Part shown: piece by piece, positions 21,926 through 32,800 of the stretch
Layout: the number at the start of each line of letters is the position of its first letter
Position numbering within the stretch: position 1 is the stretch's first letter
Assembly: GCA_022496185.1 (NCBI GenBank)
Contig: WTXG01000013.1
Location: 421,246-485,245, forward strand
Reading direction: 5' to 3'
DNA length: 64,000 nt
From: Multifurca ochricompacta
Lineage: Eukaryota > Basidiomycota > Agaricomycetes > Russulales > Russulaceae
Notes under the pieces: generated by a model
Told to the model about the DNA's origin: nothing
The model's database searches: none
Seen by the model: the letters and a program-made list of their open reading frames with translations, nothing else
Made by a program: the position numbers and the translations under genes

Positions 21926-24900
21926 CTAAACGTACAAATAATGCTGCAGTAGAGTACTTGCAAGGGAGGGTTCAAACCACAAGGTGTAAAGAAAAACAAA
22001 ATAGAAAAAGATCGTTGCAAGAATCGTGAGCGTCATGGCCCGGGGGATGGGAGCATCGTCGTCATCGTTGAGTTGCACAAGGAGGTCATCTAAATCTTCA
22101 TCTCCATAAAGGGATCTGTCGAGGGCTGCCTACAGCGAGCAGAGCGGATTTGATCTCTTCTATGTCCTCGCGTACCTTTGCAAGACGAGCCCGATTATGG
22201 TCAGTGCCGCTGCTTGCTCAGGCGAGGTAACAGTACGCCGTGACGCGTTGCGCACACGCATCCGATACTTTTGTTCGATGCGGATGTGATGAGTGAGCTG
22301 TGTGGGGTGTGCAGTCGGTCATTAATACGGTTTCTGCCGGTATATGGACATATGCTGTACGCACCTTGAGACGTAAGGCGATGTCCTCGAACTTGACCTT
22401 GAACTGGGAGATGCGCTGGAGGACGTTTCCTCTGTACGCGGCGTCCGCGTCCTCGCGGACGCGCTGCGCGAGGAGCGCAAGGCGTGTTAGATTTCTATAG
22501 GGAGCGTTGGGAGCATAGCGTGTCAATCCGCCAGTCAGTTACCTTGTGGGATCGTATGGTTGACGTGTGTGAACGAGCTAAAACGCACCTTTGAAGAGAG
22601 GCGGTAAACTCGTGTTGCTTCATGTACCACTTGCTCTCCGTGTCACACATGTTTTGCAGTTGCAGTTGCCACTCAAGCGCGGTGGGCTGTCCGCCCTCCG
22701 TGCCGAGTGATGGTTGTCGCATCGGGGGCCAGATGAGCGTGATGATGAGCGTGAGGTCTGCAAGGGCACGGTAAAGCGCCGTACAATCAACTTCGACTGT
22801 ACGCAGCGCGCCACCGTCGGGCATCGTCATGATGTTTTTCCATTCGTGTGCGAGGTCGTGAAGCGCCTGTAATTTGTGAGAGGTATGCAAAGAGCGGGGG
22901 GAGGGGGAGGGGAAGGGCCGTAGTTCAGTTAAAGGGAAGTTCGAAGTCGAAGCGCTTACTTACGGATTGGATCGACCTAATGTCATTCCCACCTTGTGCT
23001 AGCTGCGATAGGATCGGTCCGCTGTCGAGTGGGCCTGGAATCTGGAAGGGGGGTGCTGCTGCTGCTGCTTCTCGTTGTTGTGAGTATTGGGGGGGGGGAG
23101 CGCGAGCGCGACAATGGCCGTTCCGTTCCGGTTCCGGTGTCGCGAGTCCGATGATCTGCATGCTTTGCTTCGTCGGTGTGTGAGCAGCTCGGGGATCGGC
23201 GTCAACGGGAGATCGCTCAAGGGCGGAGCTGTCGACGGGCAACTGCCGAATGACATGACGGACTGGGATGAGTTGCTCTTGACGTCCCAGGGACAGTCTT
23301 CTTCTTCGAACACGAATTTATCTTGGCACGTCTCCGCTACGGGTACGGGTAGGTCGGCGATGAGACAGTAGGGTGTGGTTGGTTGTCCCGGATTAGGGAT
23401 TGATAAAGATAGGTTTTGTAAGCCGAGTCCGTCGAGTTTAAAGTCGAGCGTGAGTGCCATATGGTCCTGACGCAGATCCGCGACCCACGTTCCTTTGATG
23501 TAACCAGACTCAACCCTGGATGGATTTACGGGTTGTTCCTATTGAGGGGGGAGGGGGTTGTCAGCGAGGGTTAATAGGACTCAAAAGTGAACGCATACGG
23601 TTGTCGGTATGGCATTGGGCTGTGGTTTCAGGTACGTCGAGTCATACTGCAATGGTGGGCCATCTGGTCCAATCCTGGCTATGGGAAATGAAGGGTCCGC
23701 AATAACGCGATCGGTATAGAGATCTGATATCGAAGTAGGGTTACTTCCAAGGAGGTTGGCGACGGTGTTCACTATATGTAGTGCCTCCTCTGTAGCTGTG
23801 AGCGCGTCATGCCGAGGAGTTCCAGTGGTGCCAGTATCGGCGAGATGTAAAGACGCATCTGGGGGACTGGGGAGGGTATCATTGGTCACAGTGAGTTGAT
23901 TGCTACCCTGAGGGACCGCAACCTCAGGCGAATGAGGAAGATTCGTGTCTGGTCGAACATCTGTAACCTGGTAAGAGTGAGGCAACACAGTCCGGTTGCT
24001 GCACCATGAGGCAGAGTCAGAAGGGGTGCTAGGGGATGAGGGAACCGAGCCGAGTGCGCTAGGTCCAGAAATGTCAGAAAATGGGCCCACAGAAGTGGGG
24101 GACTGAACGAGCGGGTTGTCAAATCAATGTCGAAGGGGGATTGTTCGGATTGGGTGTTCAGCCTCGGAGGCACTTCATACAGCGACGTGGGGGTTTCGAG
24201 CGGTAGCTCGGGTAAGTCAGGCGACATGTGAGGGGCCGAGGTGACTTCGAAGCATGCTGGAGGAGTATGGAACGAATGGTTGGGATTGGGGTTGGGGCTG
24301 GGGTTGGAAGTCTGAAAAATGCATTGCATGGAAGCAAGGGTAGGGGTGAAGGGGCTCCCCAGGGTGTCGGCAGATACCTCCGGAACTGACACACTGGGTC
24401 TTTGCTCGAATTCTGATTCAGAAGGCGAGTGGGGCAGACGAGTCTGTACCACGATCAACGGCGTATGGTTTCGGGTAAAGATGGGCGCGGGACGTCGGTG
24501 ATGGTTAAAGGGTGACTTTGGAAACGGGGATACATGTGTTCGATTTGGGGAAGATTCGAGACCTCCACACAGAGGAAGTTTGTGACGTACAGAACTTGGA
24601 TTATCGCAACTACAAGAGTGCACGTCTAGGACGTTACCTTGAGCGTTAATTGCTCGTCCGGAAAGTATGGGTGTTCCAGAGCTCGCGTCGATGTCTAGGT
24701 TCAAGGACAGGGATGTACCCACAGGGTCTTTCATGAAGATTGACGCGCCACCGGGAAGTGGCACCTGGAAACGACCAGCGTTCTCATCGTCTTCTTGATA
24801 GCGGTAAGCATTTTCGTCTGCGTATGGCCTTGAGAATGAGTGACAATGAGCATCGGACTGTGCCAGAGTGGCAACTTCAATCTCAAGTGGGTTGAGAAGA

Positions 24901-24935
24901 TCGGGGGTGTTGGCAACTTGTTGGTTGTGATACAT
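21926..24935 (-). CDS. Large protein of unknown function with a C-terminal membrane anchor
   Basis: Not recognised. From MYHNQQVANTPDLL the protein runs through a Pro/Ser-rich, probably disordered N-terminal half. A more ordered region follows (GYIKGTWVADLRQDHMALTLDFKL is split here as GYIKGTWVADL and HMALTLDFKLDGLG). A helical C-terminal part then contains LHDLAHEWKNIM, VDCTALYRALADLT, WPPMRQPS and EFTASLQR. It ends with DDLLVQLNDDDD and a single transmembrane helix (AMTLTILATIFFYFVFLYTLW) just before the stop at 21926-21928, so it looks tail-anchored. Several introns fall in the 3' half. Two frame breaks are visible: near 24121 (a T run) and in or near the ten-base G run at 23089-23098. An alternative in-frame start at 25028 would add a hydrophobic N-terminus. 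I favour 24935. Confidence 0.6.
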
Positions 24936-25665
24936 GGTGACAATTAGTATGAGGTTAGCTCGTGAATATAGTTTGCGAAAGAATAACAAGTGCGAGAGAG
25001 CAACAGAGAGATATGGTATGAGGTCCAAGTAAAAGAGGATTCAGGTCGTCGTGGAGAGGAGCAGAAAGAAAAATCGAGAGAAACTTAAGAGACAGGAGAG
25101 AGGCACTGTAATGGGGTCGATCTACGACGCCACAAACCAGGAAACGCAGCAGAGGTTTGCGGAAGCCAAAAGAAAATAGTTCCGATACTTATACAAGCCC
25201 GCGACATCTTCTCGGCGCTCCGAATTGTCAACAAGACTAATTCCGGGTACCACCTGATGGATGCAGAACAATGGAGAGTATCCACGTTATCGCGTAGAAC
25301 AAGGACATATAACCAATGAGAGAGTAATACATATTTTCCGATCAGCTATCGTAGCGACTGAAAAGATCGCTCGGCTGTAATATAGCAGGTCTTGTTGTTT
25401 TTGCCATTGAAAAAAGACAATAACATCGTTAGTGATAGTGACACGGGTGCCAGGTACTAGTACTTAATAGTAATAGTACTTGGTCGAGGCCAGGGCACTG
25501 TCATATCACGTGCACGTACGCGATACATTGATCATGTGACATGAGAGTGGCGACGCGTTCTTTGTTTGTTCAGATTTTGGCGTCAAACAATGCGTAAGTT
25601 CAAGTTCAAAGTTCCAAGTTAGTCTTCTTCAGTTAACCACTCTCCAACCTACTCGTGAAACGCTC
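24936..25665. other. Divergent promoter region
   Basis: Shared upstream region of the tail-anchored protein gene (minus) and the membrane protein gene (plus). An imperfect palindrome built from AGTACT half sites lies near 25460-25482. No gene was recognised. Confidence 0.4.
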
Positions 25666-26421
25666 ATGTTACCTTTCATCTTTGCCTTGATTTTTGCTGT
25701 TGGCATGCCCTTTTTACCTTCTGGCTTGTACAGAACCTTCCATCTTCCAACCTTGAGGTTTAATTTTCTTTCAGCTCGCTTCGCACCCGAGCAAGTATTT
25801 GTCCCGCCCCCAGATGTAACGCTGTCTCTTGAAAGAAGCTACCAGAAAGATAGCCAAGACCTCGACAAGTCTGTTCGCCACTTGGTTTTTCCTTTCATGT
25901 CTAGTCCCAACTGCTTGAATGATGCCGCAGACGCCCCTACATGCACCTCACTTTCACTTTCAGATTATCCTCAATCATCTATCTGGGATCTATTACGCTC
26001 TCAGCTTTTGTATCAGCTCGCAGAAGCTATTATTATCATGACCCTCTCATTCTTTGTTGCCACTGCCCTCCTTCCTCGTCGTTGTCTTCCCACACTCATG
26101 GAACGCCTCTGCACCGCTCTTTTTCTCTGTTGGCAATATAATCCGAAAACTGCCCTGTCTTCTTTCCTACAAGACGTATTTTATAGTGTACACAGATACT
26201 GGATGGGTGATAGTGTTTCCATGAGCCAAGTTCCAGGAACGCAGAATAGCCAAGCTCACCAGGCCGCACTCGAGGTTCTCGCTGATATCTCAGCAAGGGT
26301 ATTCTTTTCAGACGATACTACTGGAACGATCAGTACCGCCTCCGCTCTACAGAAAAAATCGGCCCTGATCCTGTGGCTTCGAAAGCTGCTAATCTCTGTT
26401 CTCACAGCTCCTCAAGTATAG
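25666..26421 (+). CDS. Putative membrane protein of unknown function, frame continues in another register
   Basis: Not recognised by family. It begins with a hydrophobic signal-like segment (MLPFIFALIFAVGMPFL). A probable transmembrane helix follows near residues 118-140 (AEAIIIMTLSFFVATALL), then a Cys/Trp-containing segment (LCTALFLCWQY). The frame ends at 26421. Codons that look equally coding continue in the next frame (KAANLCSHSSSSIALG to VADPVTPLFQG, about 26373-26582), and after another switch they run into the open frame that leads to 26995. The A6 run at 26353-26358 is a likely switch point. The true gene may therefore extend to about 27.1 kb, or even include the Mago-binding protein downstream. 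Confidence 0.45.
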   Translation: MLPFIFALIFAVGMPFLPSGLYRTFHLPTLRFNFLSARFAPEQVFVPPPDVTLSLERSYQKDSQDLDKSVRHLVFPFMSSPNCLNDAADAPTCTSLSLSDYPQSSIWDLLRSQLLYQLAEAIIIMTLSFFVATALLPRRCLPTLMERLCTALFLCWQYNPKTALSSFLQDVFYSVHRYWMGDSVSMSQVPGTQNSQAHQAALEVLADISARVFFSDDTTGTISTASALQKKSALILWLRKLLISVLTAPQV

Positions 26422-26994
26422 CCTTGGGCGCTTCGTCTCACCTTGGAGAAATCACTCCGCCTAGAACAGAAATAAATACATCGGCTTTCGGACAATCTGC
26501 CTCTGCCCATTCCACAATTACTCTAACTGATCCTTCACACCCTAGCGTTGCCGATCCAGTCACACCACTTTTCCAAGGATAAGTCCACCATGTACTGTCG
26601 AGGCAGCTGGGACTTGTGGCGAAAGATCACTTTTCATCACATCATCTCCATGTCATGGCTCCTCACGCACTTTTCTCTCTGTTTCCATGAAGGACTTATA
26701 CAACTCGAGCCGGCTCGGCGCTAAACCCACTTCACACGCAGCACCTTCTGTGAGGACCATCAAGCCAACTCACCTGGTTTCACTTCTGTTTCATCCTGCG
26801 GCCCCAACTCTCTCAGGGAAAATGCGAACAGCGTTCTCAGCCTAGAACCCGAAAAACTGCAAACAACTGGCCATAGGAAACTGTCGCTAGAAATATACCA
26901 CAGCAGACGCAGACGATTCAAGTCAGATGGTATCCAAGTTCGCGCCGCACACTGCCGCCTTGGGGAACACGCTGCGCCGTTAGACCCAGCAAAG

Positions 26995-28506
26995 GTGGAT
27001 GTGGCCTGCGCATTCTGGAAGACCCCTTCACAACATGACGATGAAAGGGTTCAGGAGCTCAAGAGGGAAGGCCTCGCACCTGGTTTCTTTCCAACGACCC
27101 TTTTGGCTGCGCGTCTCAGGAGAAATAGCACTCAACATGTCGCACGCGAAGGCGGCCCTATTGCCACTGATGCCGCTCTCGCGGGAATCGTGGTCGCGCC
27201 TAACGGCGACTTGATTATTCCTGCAAGCCAGAGACCAGACGGAAGGTACTTCTCTCGCTGTTGTTGTTCATCATATCTCTGCTCACTATGCGGTGTCTAC
27301 AGTATGCGCAAGGAGATAAGAGTCCGCCCTGGCCACCCCCTCCGCGAACCTCTTGCCGAAAAGTACCGCCCTCCAGCGGCACGTAGGAGGACGCCAACGT
27401 GGGGTTCCTTTGTGCATGAGGTCTCAGCATCACCTCCCCCCTCGCCGTACGGACGTGCCTTTCCATCACAAGTCACACCTGTAAGCATGCGCCAGAAGTG
27501 TTTTTTACGTCAAGGCAACTCGCCCGCGTGCCTATCGGACAACTGGCGTCGTTCAAGTTCTAGCCTGACGATGATAGGAACTCCGTCAGCTACTGAAAAG
27601 GTTGCCCCTATGGGACTCCCAACGGAGAGGGTTAATATGTCGCCAGCTACAGTAGAGAGCCGTGGGCCTGACGAGTTGCCGAAAGTTCCAGCCCCAACAA
27701 TGTCGGTTCCGCAAGCGCTGGCGACGAGGACAATGGCTTTTACAAAAGCGTTAGAGCCCATCTTGTCAGCCTTGGCTGCGAAGCAAGCTGAGGCAAGCAA
27801 TCCTATGGATGCGTCTGCTAAGGCATTAGATAGCCGGACCAGTCAAGGACCAGTGGCACCAAGCTCGACGCCAGCCACACTAAATGCGGGAGAGGAAGAC
27901 CACGGCGCATTGCAAGATATTCCAACGATTTTGTCAGTACCCTCACCGAAGGCTGTCATACCACCAGACTGTCCTTCCTTGGTGACTGCGGTGACACCCG
28001 CGACATCCGAGACGCTCACAACATGCGCCACAGATGTTATTCAGACGGGTCCCCCCGTTTCTGACCGGGATGCTGATGGTACAGCGCATGAAACCATCGT
28101 TTCACCGAAGGGGCCACCGTGCAAGCGCAAGCCATCAGGCCAGCCTCATGTCCAGCGGGCCGTCAAAGGATCCCAACCAAGTGACTCTCCAGTATCGCAC
28201 CGGCGCCCGCGCCCCCGTCGTTCGGCACCACATCTCGGAAAACAAGGCAGTAGGCGGCAAGAGCAGGAAGCGAAGGGGCAACATGCAACGCAGACGCAAA
28301 CGCCAGAAGTCTGGAACTCAAAGCGACGGCGGATGAGGACGGCCAGTGTGAGGGGGACGGGGAAGGTCACTTTGGGTGAGGTTGACCTTAACGGACAGAT
28401 CGTCCTCCCTGATGGAACGGGGTGGAAAAGTGGTTCGTCAGGAGTGGCTAGGCACCCGCAGCAGCACCATCAGAAAGAGCATAGTACAGCTATAATAACC
28501 GCATAG
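26995..28506 (+). CDS. Protein with a PYM-like Mago-binding motif
   Basis: A short conserved block reads GIVVAPNGDLIIPASQRPDG. After an intron at about 27249-27301 it continues with SMRKEIRVRPGH and EKYRPPAARR. This matches the N-terminal Mago-binding domain of PYM/WIBG (consensus IPASQRPDGSxRKExRVRPGF...), the cytoplasmic factor that strips the exon-junction complex from spliced mRNA. PYM normally begins only a few residues before this block. A well-placed ATG at 27136 (MSHAK) would do that, but it lies one base out of frame with the motif. The downstream part to 28506 is a long Pro/Ser/Thr-rich stretch with a basic patch (SKRRRMRTASVRGTGKV). It is much longer than usual for PYM and not recognised. 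The open frame also continues upstream of 26995. Gene borders are therefore unsure; the motif is clear. Confidence 0.55.
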   Translation: MDVACAFWKTPSQHDDERVQELKREGLAPGFFPTTLLAARLRRNSTQHVAREGGPIATDAALAGIVVAPNGDLIIPASQRPDGRYFSRCCCSSYLCSLCGVYSMRKEIRVRPGHPLREPLAEKYRPPAARRRTPTWGSFVHEVSASPPPSPYGRAFPSQVTPVSMRQKCFLRQGNSPACLSDNWRRSSSSLTMIGTPSATEKVAPMGLPTERVNMSPATVESRGPDELPKVPAPTMSVPQALATRTMAFTKALEPILSALAAKQAEASNPMDASAKALDSRTSQGPVAPSSTPATLNAGEEDHGALQDIPTILSVPSPKAVIPPDCPSLVTAVTPATSETLTTCATDVIQTGPPVSDRDADGTAHETIVSPKGPPCKRKPSGQPHVQRAVKGSQPSDSPVSHRRPRPRRSAPHLGKQGSRRQEQEAKGQHATQTQTPEVWNSKRRRMRTASVRGTGKVTLGEVDLNGQIVLPDGTGWKSGSSGVARHPQQHHQKEHSTAIITA

Positions 28507-29510
28507 GGACGTGTTCCTCTCAGGTCTAGTAGTACTAGTACATTTCGTGTCTCGTTTTGTAGTATTTTCATATTTTTTTTAAAGAGGACGACGTGGGGTT
28601 TCCTCGATTTTGGTTATCACTAAATAGTAGTCAATAACCTCCTTGAGCCTATCAACTTGTCTTTCGGAGGTTGGAACAGGGTACTAAAATGTATTTGTGA
28701 ATAATGGGGCATGCTTTATTGTTTGAGCACGAAGTACTGAGGGCGGGACGGGGTTGAGCCAGCACAGCATGATCGTATTCACCTGCTTGCTGCTCATAAA
28801 TAAGGGCCGGGCCATGCCAACGCCAAAATGCAGGGAAGGTACTCTGAAGGAATGTACTATTTGTCGCCCATGCATTGCCGCACCCGAGTTATGGCGAGAC
28901 ACCATTTTGTCTTGCCCAAATAGTGGTTGAAAACCTTATCTGACTCTTTTTCGTCGCCTTTCGAACACACATGCATTTATTACCTGCGTTACTGTATTTC
29001 AAGAAGATGGAAGAGATCAGTACGAGAGTGAATTTTCAGGTGACAACTTTTTCTCCGACTACCTCTTACGACGGAATCAATGACGCGCAGAATGCTTGAA
29101 AACCTTGAAAAATAAAAACCCGCTGGGGGTCCGTGATTAGCGCGGGCACTTGCTTGTACGCACCAGGAGGCATGGAAGCGGTTTGAATGACCTGAACGTG
29201 CAAACTTTGGGGGGTTGCGGAGGGCATTGATCTGTGCCTAGAGCCTGGAGCCTTTGTTCGTCGTAACTTCCACTATCTTCGCATTTTTTTCCATCACGAG
29301 GTTGAAAGGTGACATAGGAACATCTTGGTGTCATGTTAACGTTCAACAAATTGTGTTTGTCTAACGTGGAACCGAACGAAACGAACATGCGTGGCGTTTT
29401 ATTAAATCACGGTGCGGGAGTTAAACCCCCAACTTCCAATCAAACTGACCACAGACCGACCACACCTCATTTCGGTACCCGATAGCTTGAGTGGCGCCAG
29501 CCCAAACTAA

Positions 29511-29602
29511 AGGATCACTGGTATGGTGCGCGCAGACAGTTCCAGGGTTATAATATCTTTCTACAGGATCACTGGTATGGGGCGTATAGACAGTTCCAGG
29601 GC
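29511..29602 (+). repeat. Two direct repeats of about 37 bases, 54 bases apart
   Basis: AGGATCACTGGTATGG followed by GCG and then AGACAGTTCCAGGG occurs at 29511-29547 and again at 29565-29602 with few differences. They sit about 160-245 bases upstream of the FAD oxidase start, where upstream activating sites would be expected. Confidence 0.75.
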
Positions 29603-29685
29603 AGGGTATGATATCGTTCTTCATTTGCCGAGGTTCATTCCATGTATCTGTGCTCTCTTTCACCCCAAGGAATCTTCGGGCATGA

Positions 29686-29693
29686 GTATAAAG
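29686..29693 (+). promoter_or_regulatory. TATA box of the FAD-linked oxidase
   Basis: GTATAAAGG about 70 bases upstream of the start codon at 29758. Confidence 0.6.
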
Positions 29694-29757
29694 GCTGCAA
29701 TAGGGCTCCTTCAACATATCACTTCCGCCACGGGCTCTTATAGCCCATCCTGCAATC

Positions 29758-31864
29758 ATGTTGAAACCCGCTTTTCTGGGTTATGCTCTTGTTCTTTCCA
29801 CCTTTCTTGTCGCAACTGTGCAAGGACAGCTCAACTGGGATGTCGATGATCCCGTCGCTGGACATGCACAGACACCTCTGACTCATGATTACCGGCTTGC
29901 CTGTGAGGCGATAGCAAAATCGATCTCGCCTGCCTCGCAAGTTTTCCATCCAGGTATCCTTCCATGTCCTTTACCCCTCTCCTGCACCTCATGGCGCGCG
30001 CCTTTCATCCGCTGCTGCTGACACGAGAGTTTCACTGAAAGGGTCTCTGGAATACAACGAAGATATTTCCCACTGGGCCAATTCAAGCAGTGAAGTATCC
30101 GCGTGCTCAGTGAGGCCCGGTACGCCCCATGACGTTGGCCTCATCGTAAGTAGGGTCCCTTACCTACGTCGGCTCTACGCACTCGCTGGCAACGCTAACT
30201 CGGGACACCTGCCAAGCTTCACCAACTCGCCTTCTTGCACACACCCTTTGCGGTCACGTGCTCTGGGCATGCTACAAATCCCGGCTTTTCGTCAACTCGC
30301 GGTGTGCACATCTCGTTGGTCCGATTCAACGATATCGTCATCCACGAGGATTCTGGGACTGTCGATGTCGGAGCAGGGCTTACTTGGAGTGATTTGTACT
30401 CTTACATCGTTCCCAGGGGCCTCAACGTTGTCGGAGGTCGTCTGGTCGGTGTTGGCCTTGCGGGCTTCACGCTTGGCGGAGGTCAGCTTCATTCCGGTGT
30501 CTTACTTATGTATCTCATTGCTTCGGTCATTATTTTTATGCGGTAGGGTATTCTTGGAAGTCCAGCCAGTATGGGCTCACGGAGGACACCGTCACGGCAT
30601 TTGAACTCGTGTTGCCAAACGGGGAGATCAAGGTGGTGACAGAGAAGGACGAGGATCTCTTTTTCGCACTCAAGGTACGTTTAAACAGCAGCTCTAGATG
30701 TAGTGGTCTCACAGCGGCAATCCCAAACATTAGGGAGGAATGAACAATTACGTGAGTTTGACGAGGATTGATGATCTACAATACTGATGACCATTTCGTT
30801 ATCAATCAGGGAATTGTTACAAAGTTCACTTTTAAAACACATAAACAAACGGATGTTTGGGTACGTCTTTGCCTCCCTTTCAGGGATTATGTTTCGTGTT
30901 TTGATGGTGTGGACAACCTAGGCGGCTGTTCTAGGCTTCGCAGGAGACCAGATAGAACCGGCCTATACAGCTCTCGCTGATTTCCTCTCGAAAGATCACG
31001 ATCATAAGGCAACGCAGTTGGGGGCGATAACATATAGTAACGGCACGGTAAGAAGACATGGGGGCCTTCACGCGCAACTTGTTTTATTGATGATTGGGGC
31101 AGGTTGCGCTTGGTTTGGTGCTCTTCTACGATGGACCAAAGCCTCCTGATGGTCTCTACGATGATCTGCTGAAACTACCAAATTCTGCCAAGTCCATTAT
31201 CGAGGGTTCTTTCACGCATTTCGTTTCAAACCTCCCCCTGAATGTCTACGAGCGGTAAGCACATGTTCGTTAGACCCACTGTCGAACCCTCTGCTCACTT
31301 TTAAAAACAAAACAAAAAAGGGTTTATTTCGACAGCACCCCTGTGTTGCGTTATACAGCGCCGTTCCTGAAAGCGGTTGTCAAGAACCTTCAGGTGAGTC
31401 ATCAAAGCGTTCTCTTCTATCTTCCCCCCCTTTTATGAAATCTGATGCTATTGTGTGTGTAACAAAAGACTTGGGGTGACAAACTTAGCAAGCGTGTTAA
31501 GGACCTATGGATCATCTTCGGCATGGATCCTTTCGCGTCCGATTACCTCACACACGGAGGACCATCCGCGTGGCCTCCCGATCGTTCCGAGGTTGCCTAC
31601 CCGTCAAGCCTCTATTTCGGGTGGTCCGACAAATCCTTCGACAAGTATATGTACGACAACCTGCGCAAATTGAGCGATGTGGTGACCGAAGCCGCAATAG
31701 AAGACGGCCAGGACGTGAAGAATTCGGCGCATTATCCCAACTATGCCCTCTATGGAACGTCGCCGGAGAAGTTGTATGGCGATAACCTGAAGCGGTTGCG
31801 CAAGATCAGAAAGAGGTATGACCCTTTCAAAGTCATGCATCTTACGGGTGGGTTCAAGATCTGA
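29758..31864 (+). CDS. Secreted FAD-linked oxidoreductase with BBE domain
   Basis: A signal peptide (MLKPAFLGYALVLSTFLVATVQG) is followed by the FAD-binding type 4 (PCMH) fold. Visible parts are: SVRPGTPHDVGLI; the GH segment CSGHATNPGFSS near the flavin; VDVGAGLTWSDLY; VVGGRLVGVGLAGFTLGGG, which contacts the pyrophosphate; and GYSWKSSQYGLTEDTV. The BBE C-terminus has HGGPSAWPPDRS and HYPNYALYG and ends LTGGFKI. The berberine-bridge-enzyme family oxidises alcohols or sugars or closes rings, using molecular oxygen. The usual Cys for the second covalent FAD link is not evident in the GGG-YSW region, so probably a single His link is used. About nine introns are inferred, all in frame. The fragment at 1-588 is a paralogue. 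Confidence 0.88.
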
Positions 31865-32217
31865 GAGAGCGAAGAATGCCGACTTGGTGAACCTGAAATC
31901 CGTCCCCCCTCTTTTTTTTTTCTTTTTTACGTTTTTTCATCCTTGATGTACTCCCAATGAACGATGGAACTTTAGTATGTGTGAAAGAAATGGAATGAAA
32001 TGTAGTTATGTTGCGTGCCATTTCTTTCAATACGAAATTATTCGGAAAAAAAAAAAAAAACATGTTCAATGCCCTCTGCGTGCTGGTTTATATACCATGA
32101 TGGCAACTTAAGCGCGCAGCGCGGGTGAGTGAGCCTAGTTCTATACAGAACAGAACAGGAAACGAGCCCCCAAGCTAAGGGTGTCCCCCCCAATGGTAAT
32201 GTAAGAATGGCTCTGGC
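31865..32217. other. 3' flank of the FAD oxidase, no gene seen
   Basis: Contains poly-T and poly-A stretches that fit a 3' UTR. No other feature was recognised. Confidence 0.35.
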
Positions 32218-32800
32218 GTAGAGCATGAAACCTCCAGCTATCGCCTCTCCTCTCTTTCATTTCAAACCCTGGATTAGAGCACTTATGATCTAGTTCTGTA
32301 TTTTATCTTTTATCTTTTTATCAGTATATTTGCATTCCGGGCCGCATGCCCGTCCATTTCTTTAATCCAGTTTCACTACTCCCCGTCTTTATTGCCAGGT
32401 TTTCACCTCTCCGTCTACATCGCTCCGCTTATTGCCTGGCTTCATCTCACTTGTCTCCTTTCAATCCTAATTCATCCTCGTTCTGCTTCATAACTAGGTC
32501 TCTCTGCAAGTATATAAGGGGTACATACAATGCTTGTAGTAGAGCAGCTAGTGAGCCAACAGAAGCAGAAATCAAAACAGCATTTCTCTCCCTTTCTTTA
32601 TCTTTCTTTTGTCTGCTAAATAACTTCTTGATGACATTGAGTGCAAGGTGAAATGGAACCAGCAAGCAGTAGATTCGCAAGCACAATACACCCTCCTTCG
32701 AAGTCTTAGTTATCTCTGGGACTCCTTCTACGCTCTCTTCTACCTCTCTCCTCTCGGGAATACTTTTCCTCACACTCACCGCAGATTGGATCCGTACAGT
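32218..32800. repeat. Dispersed repeat, copy 1
   Basis: Starts with AGCATGAAACCTCC, then CACTTATGATCTAGTTCT, TTTGCATTC, CCCGTCCATT, CACCTCTCCGTC, and ends with CTCACCGCAGATTGGATCCGTAC. The same landmarks in the same order occur at 55372-55530 (first part) and 55550-56042 (nearly full). It has no convincing coding capacity and is probably a non-autonomous mobile element or a degraded one. Confidence 0.7.

Larger units (their letters stand above)
28507..29757. other. Intergenic region upstream of the FAD oxidase
   Basis: No gene recognised in about 1.25 kb. The last 250 bases carry a pair of direct repeats and a TATA element, annotated separately. Confidence 0.4.
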
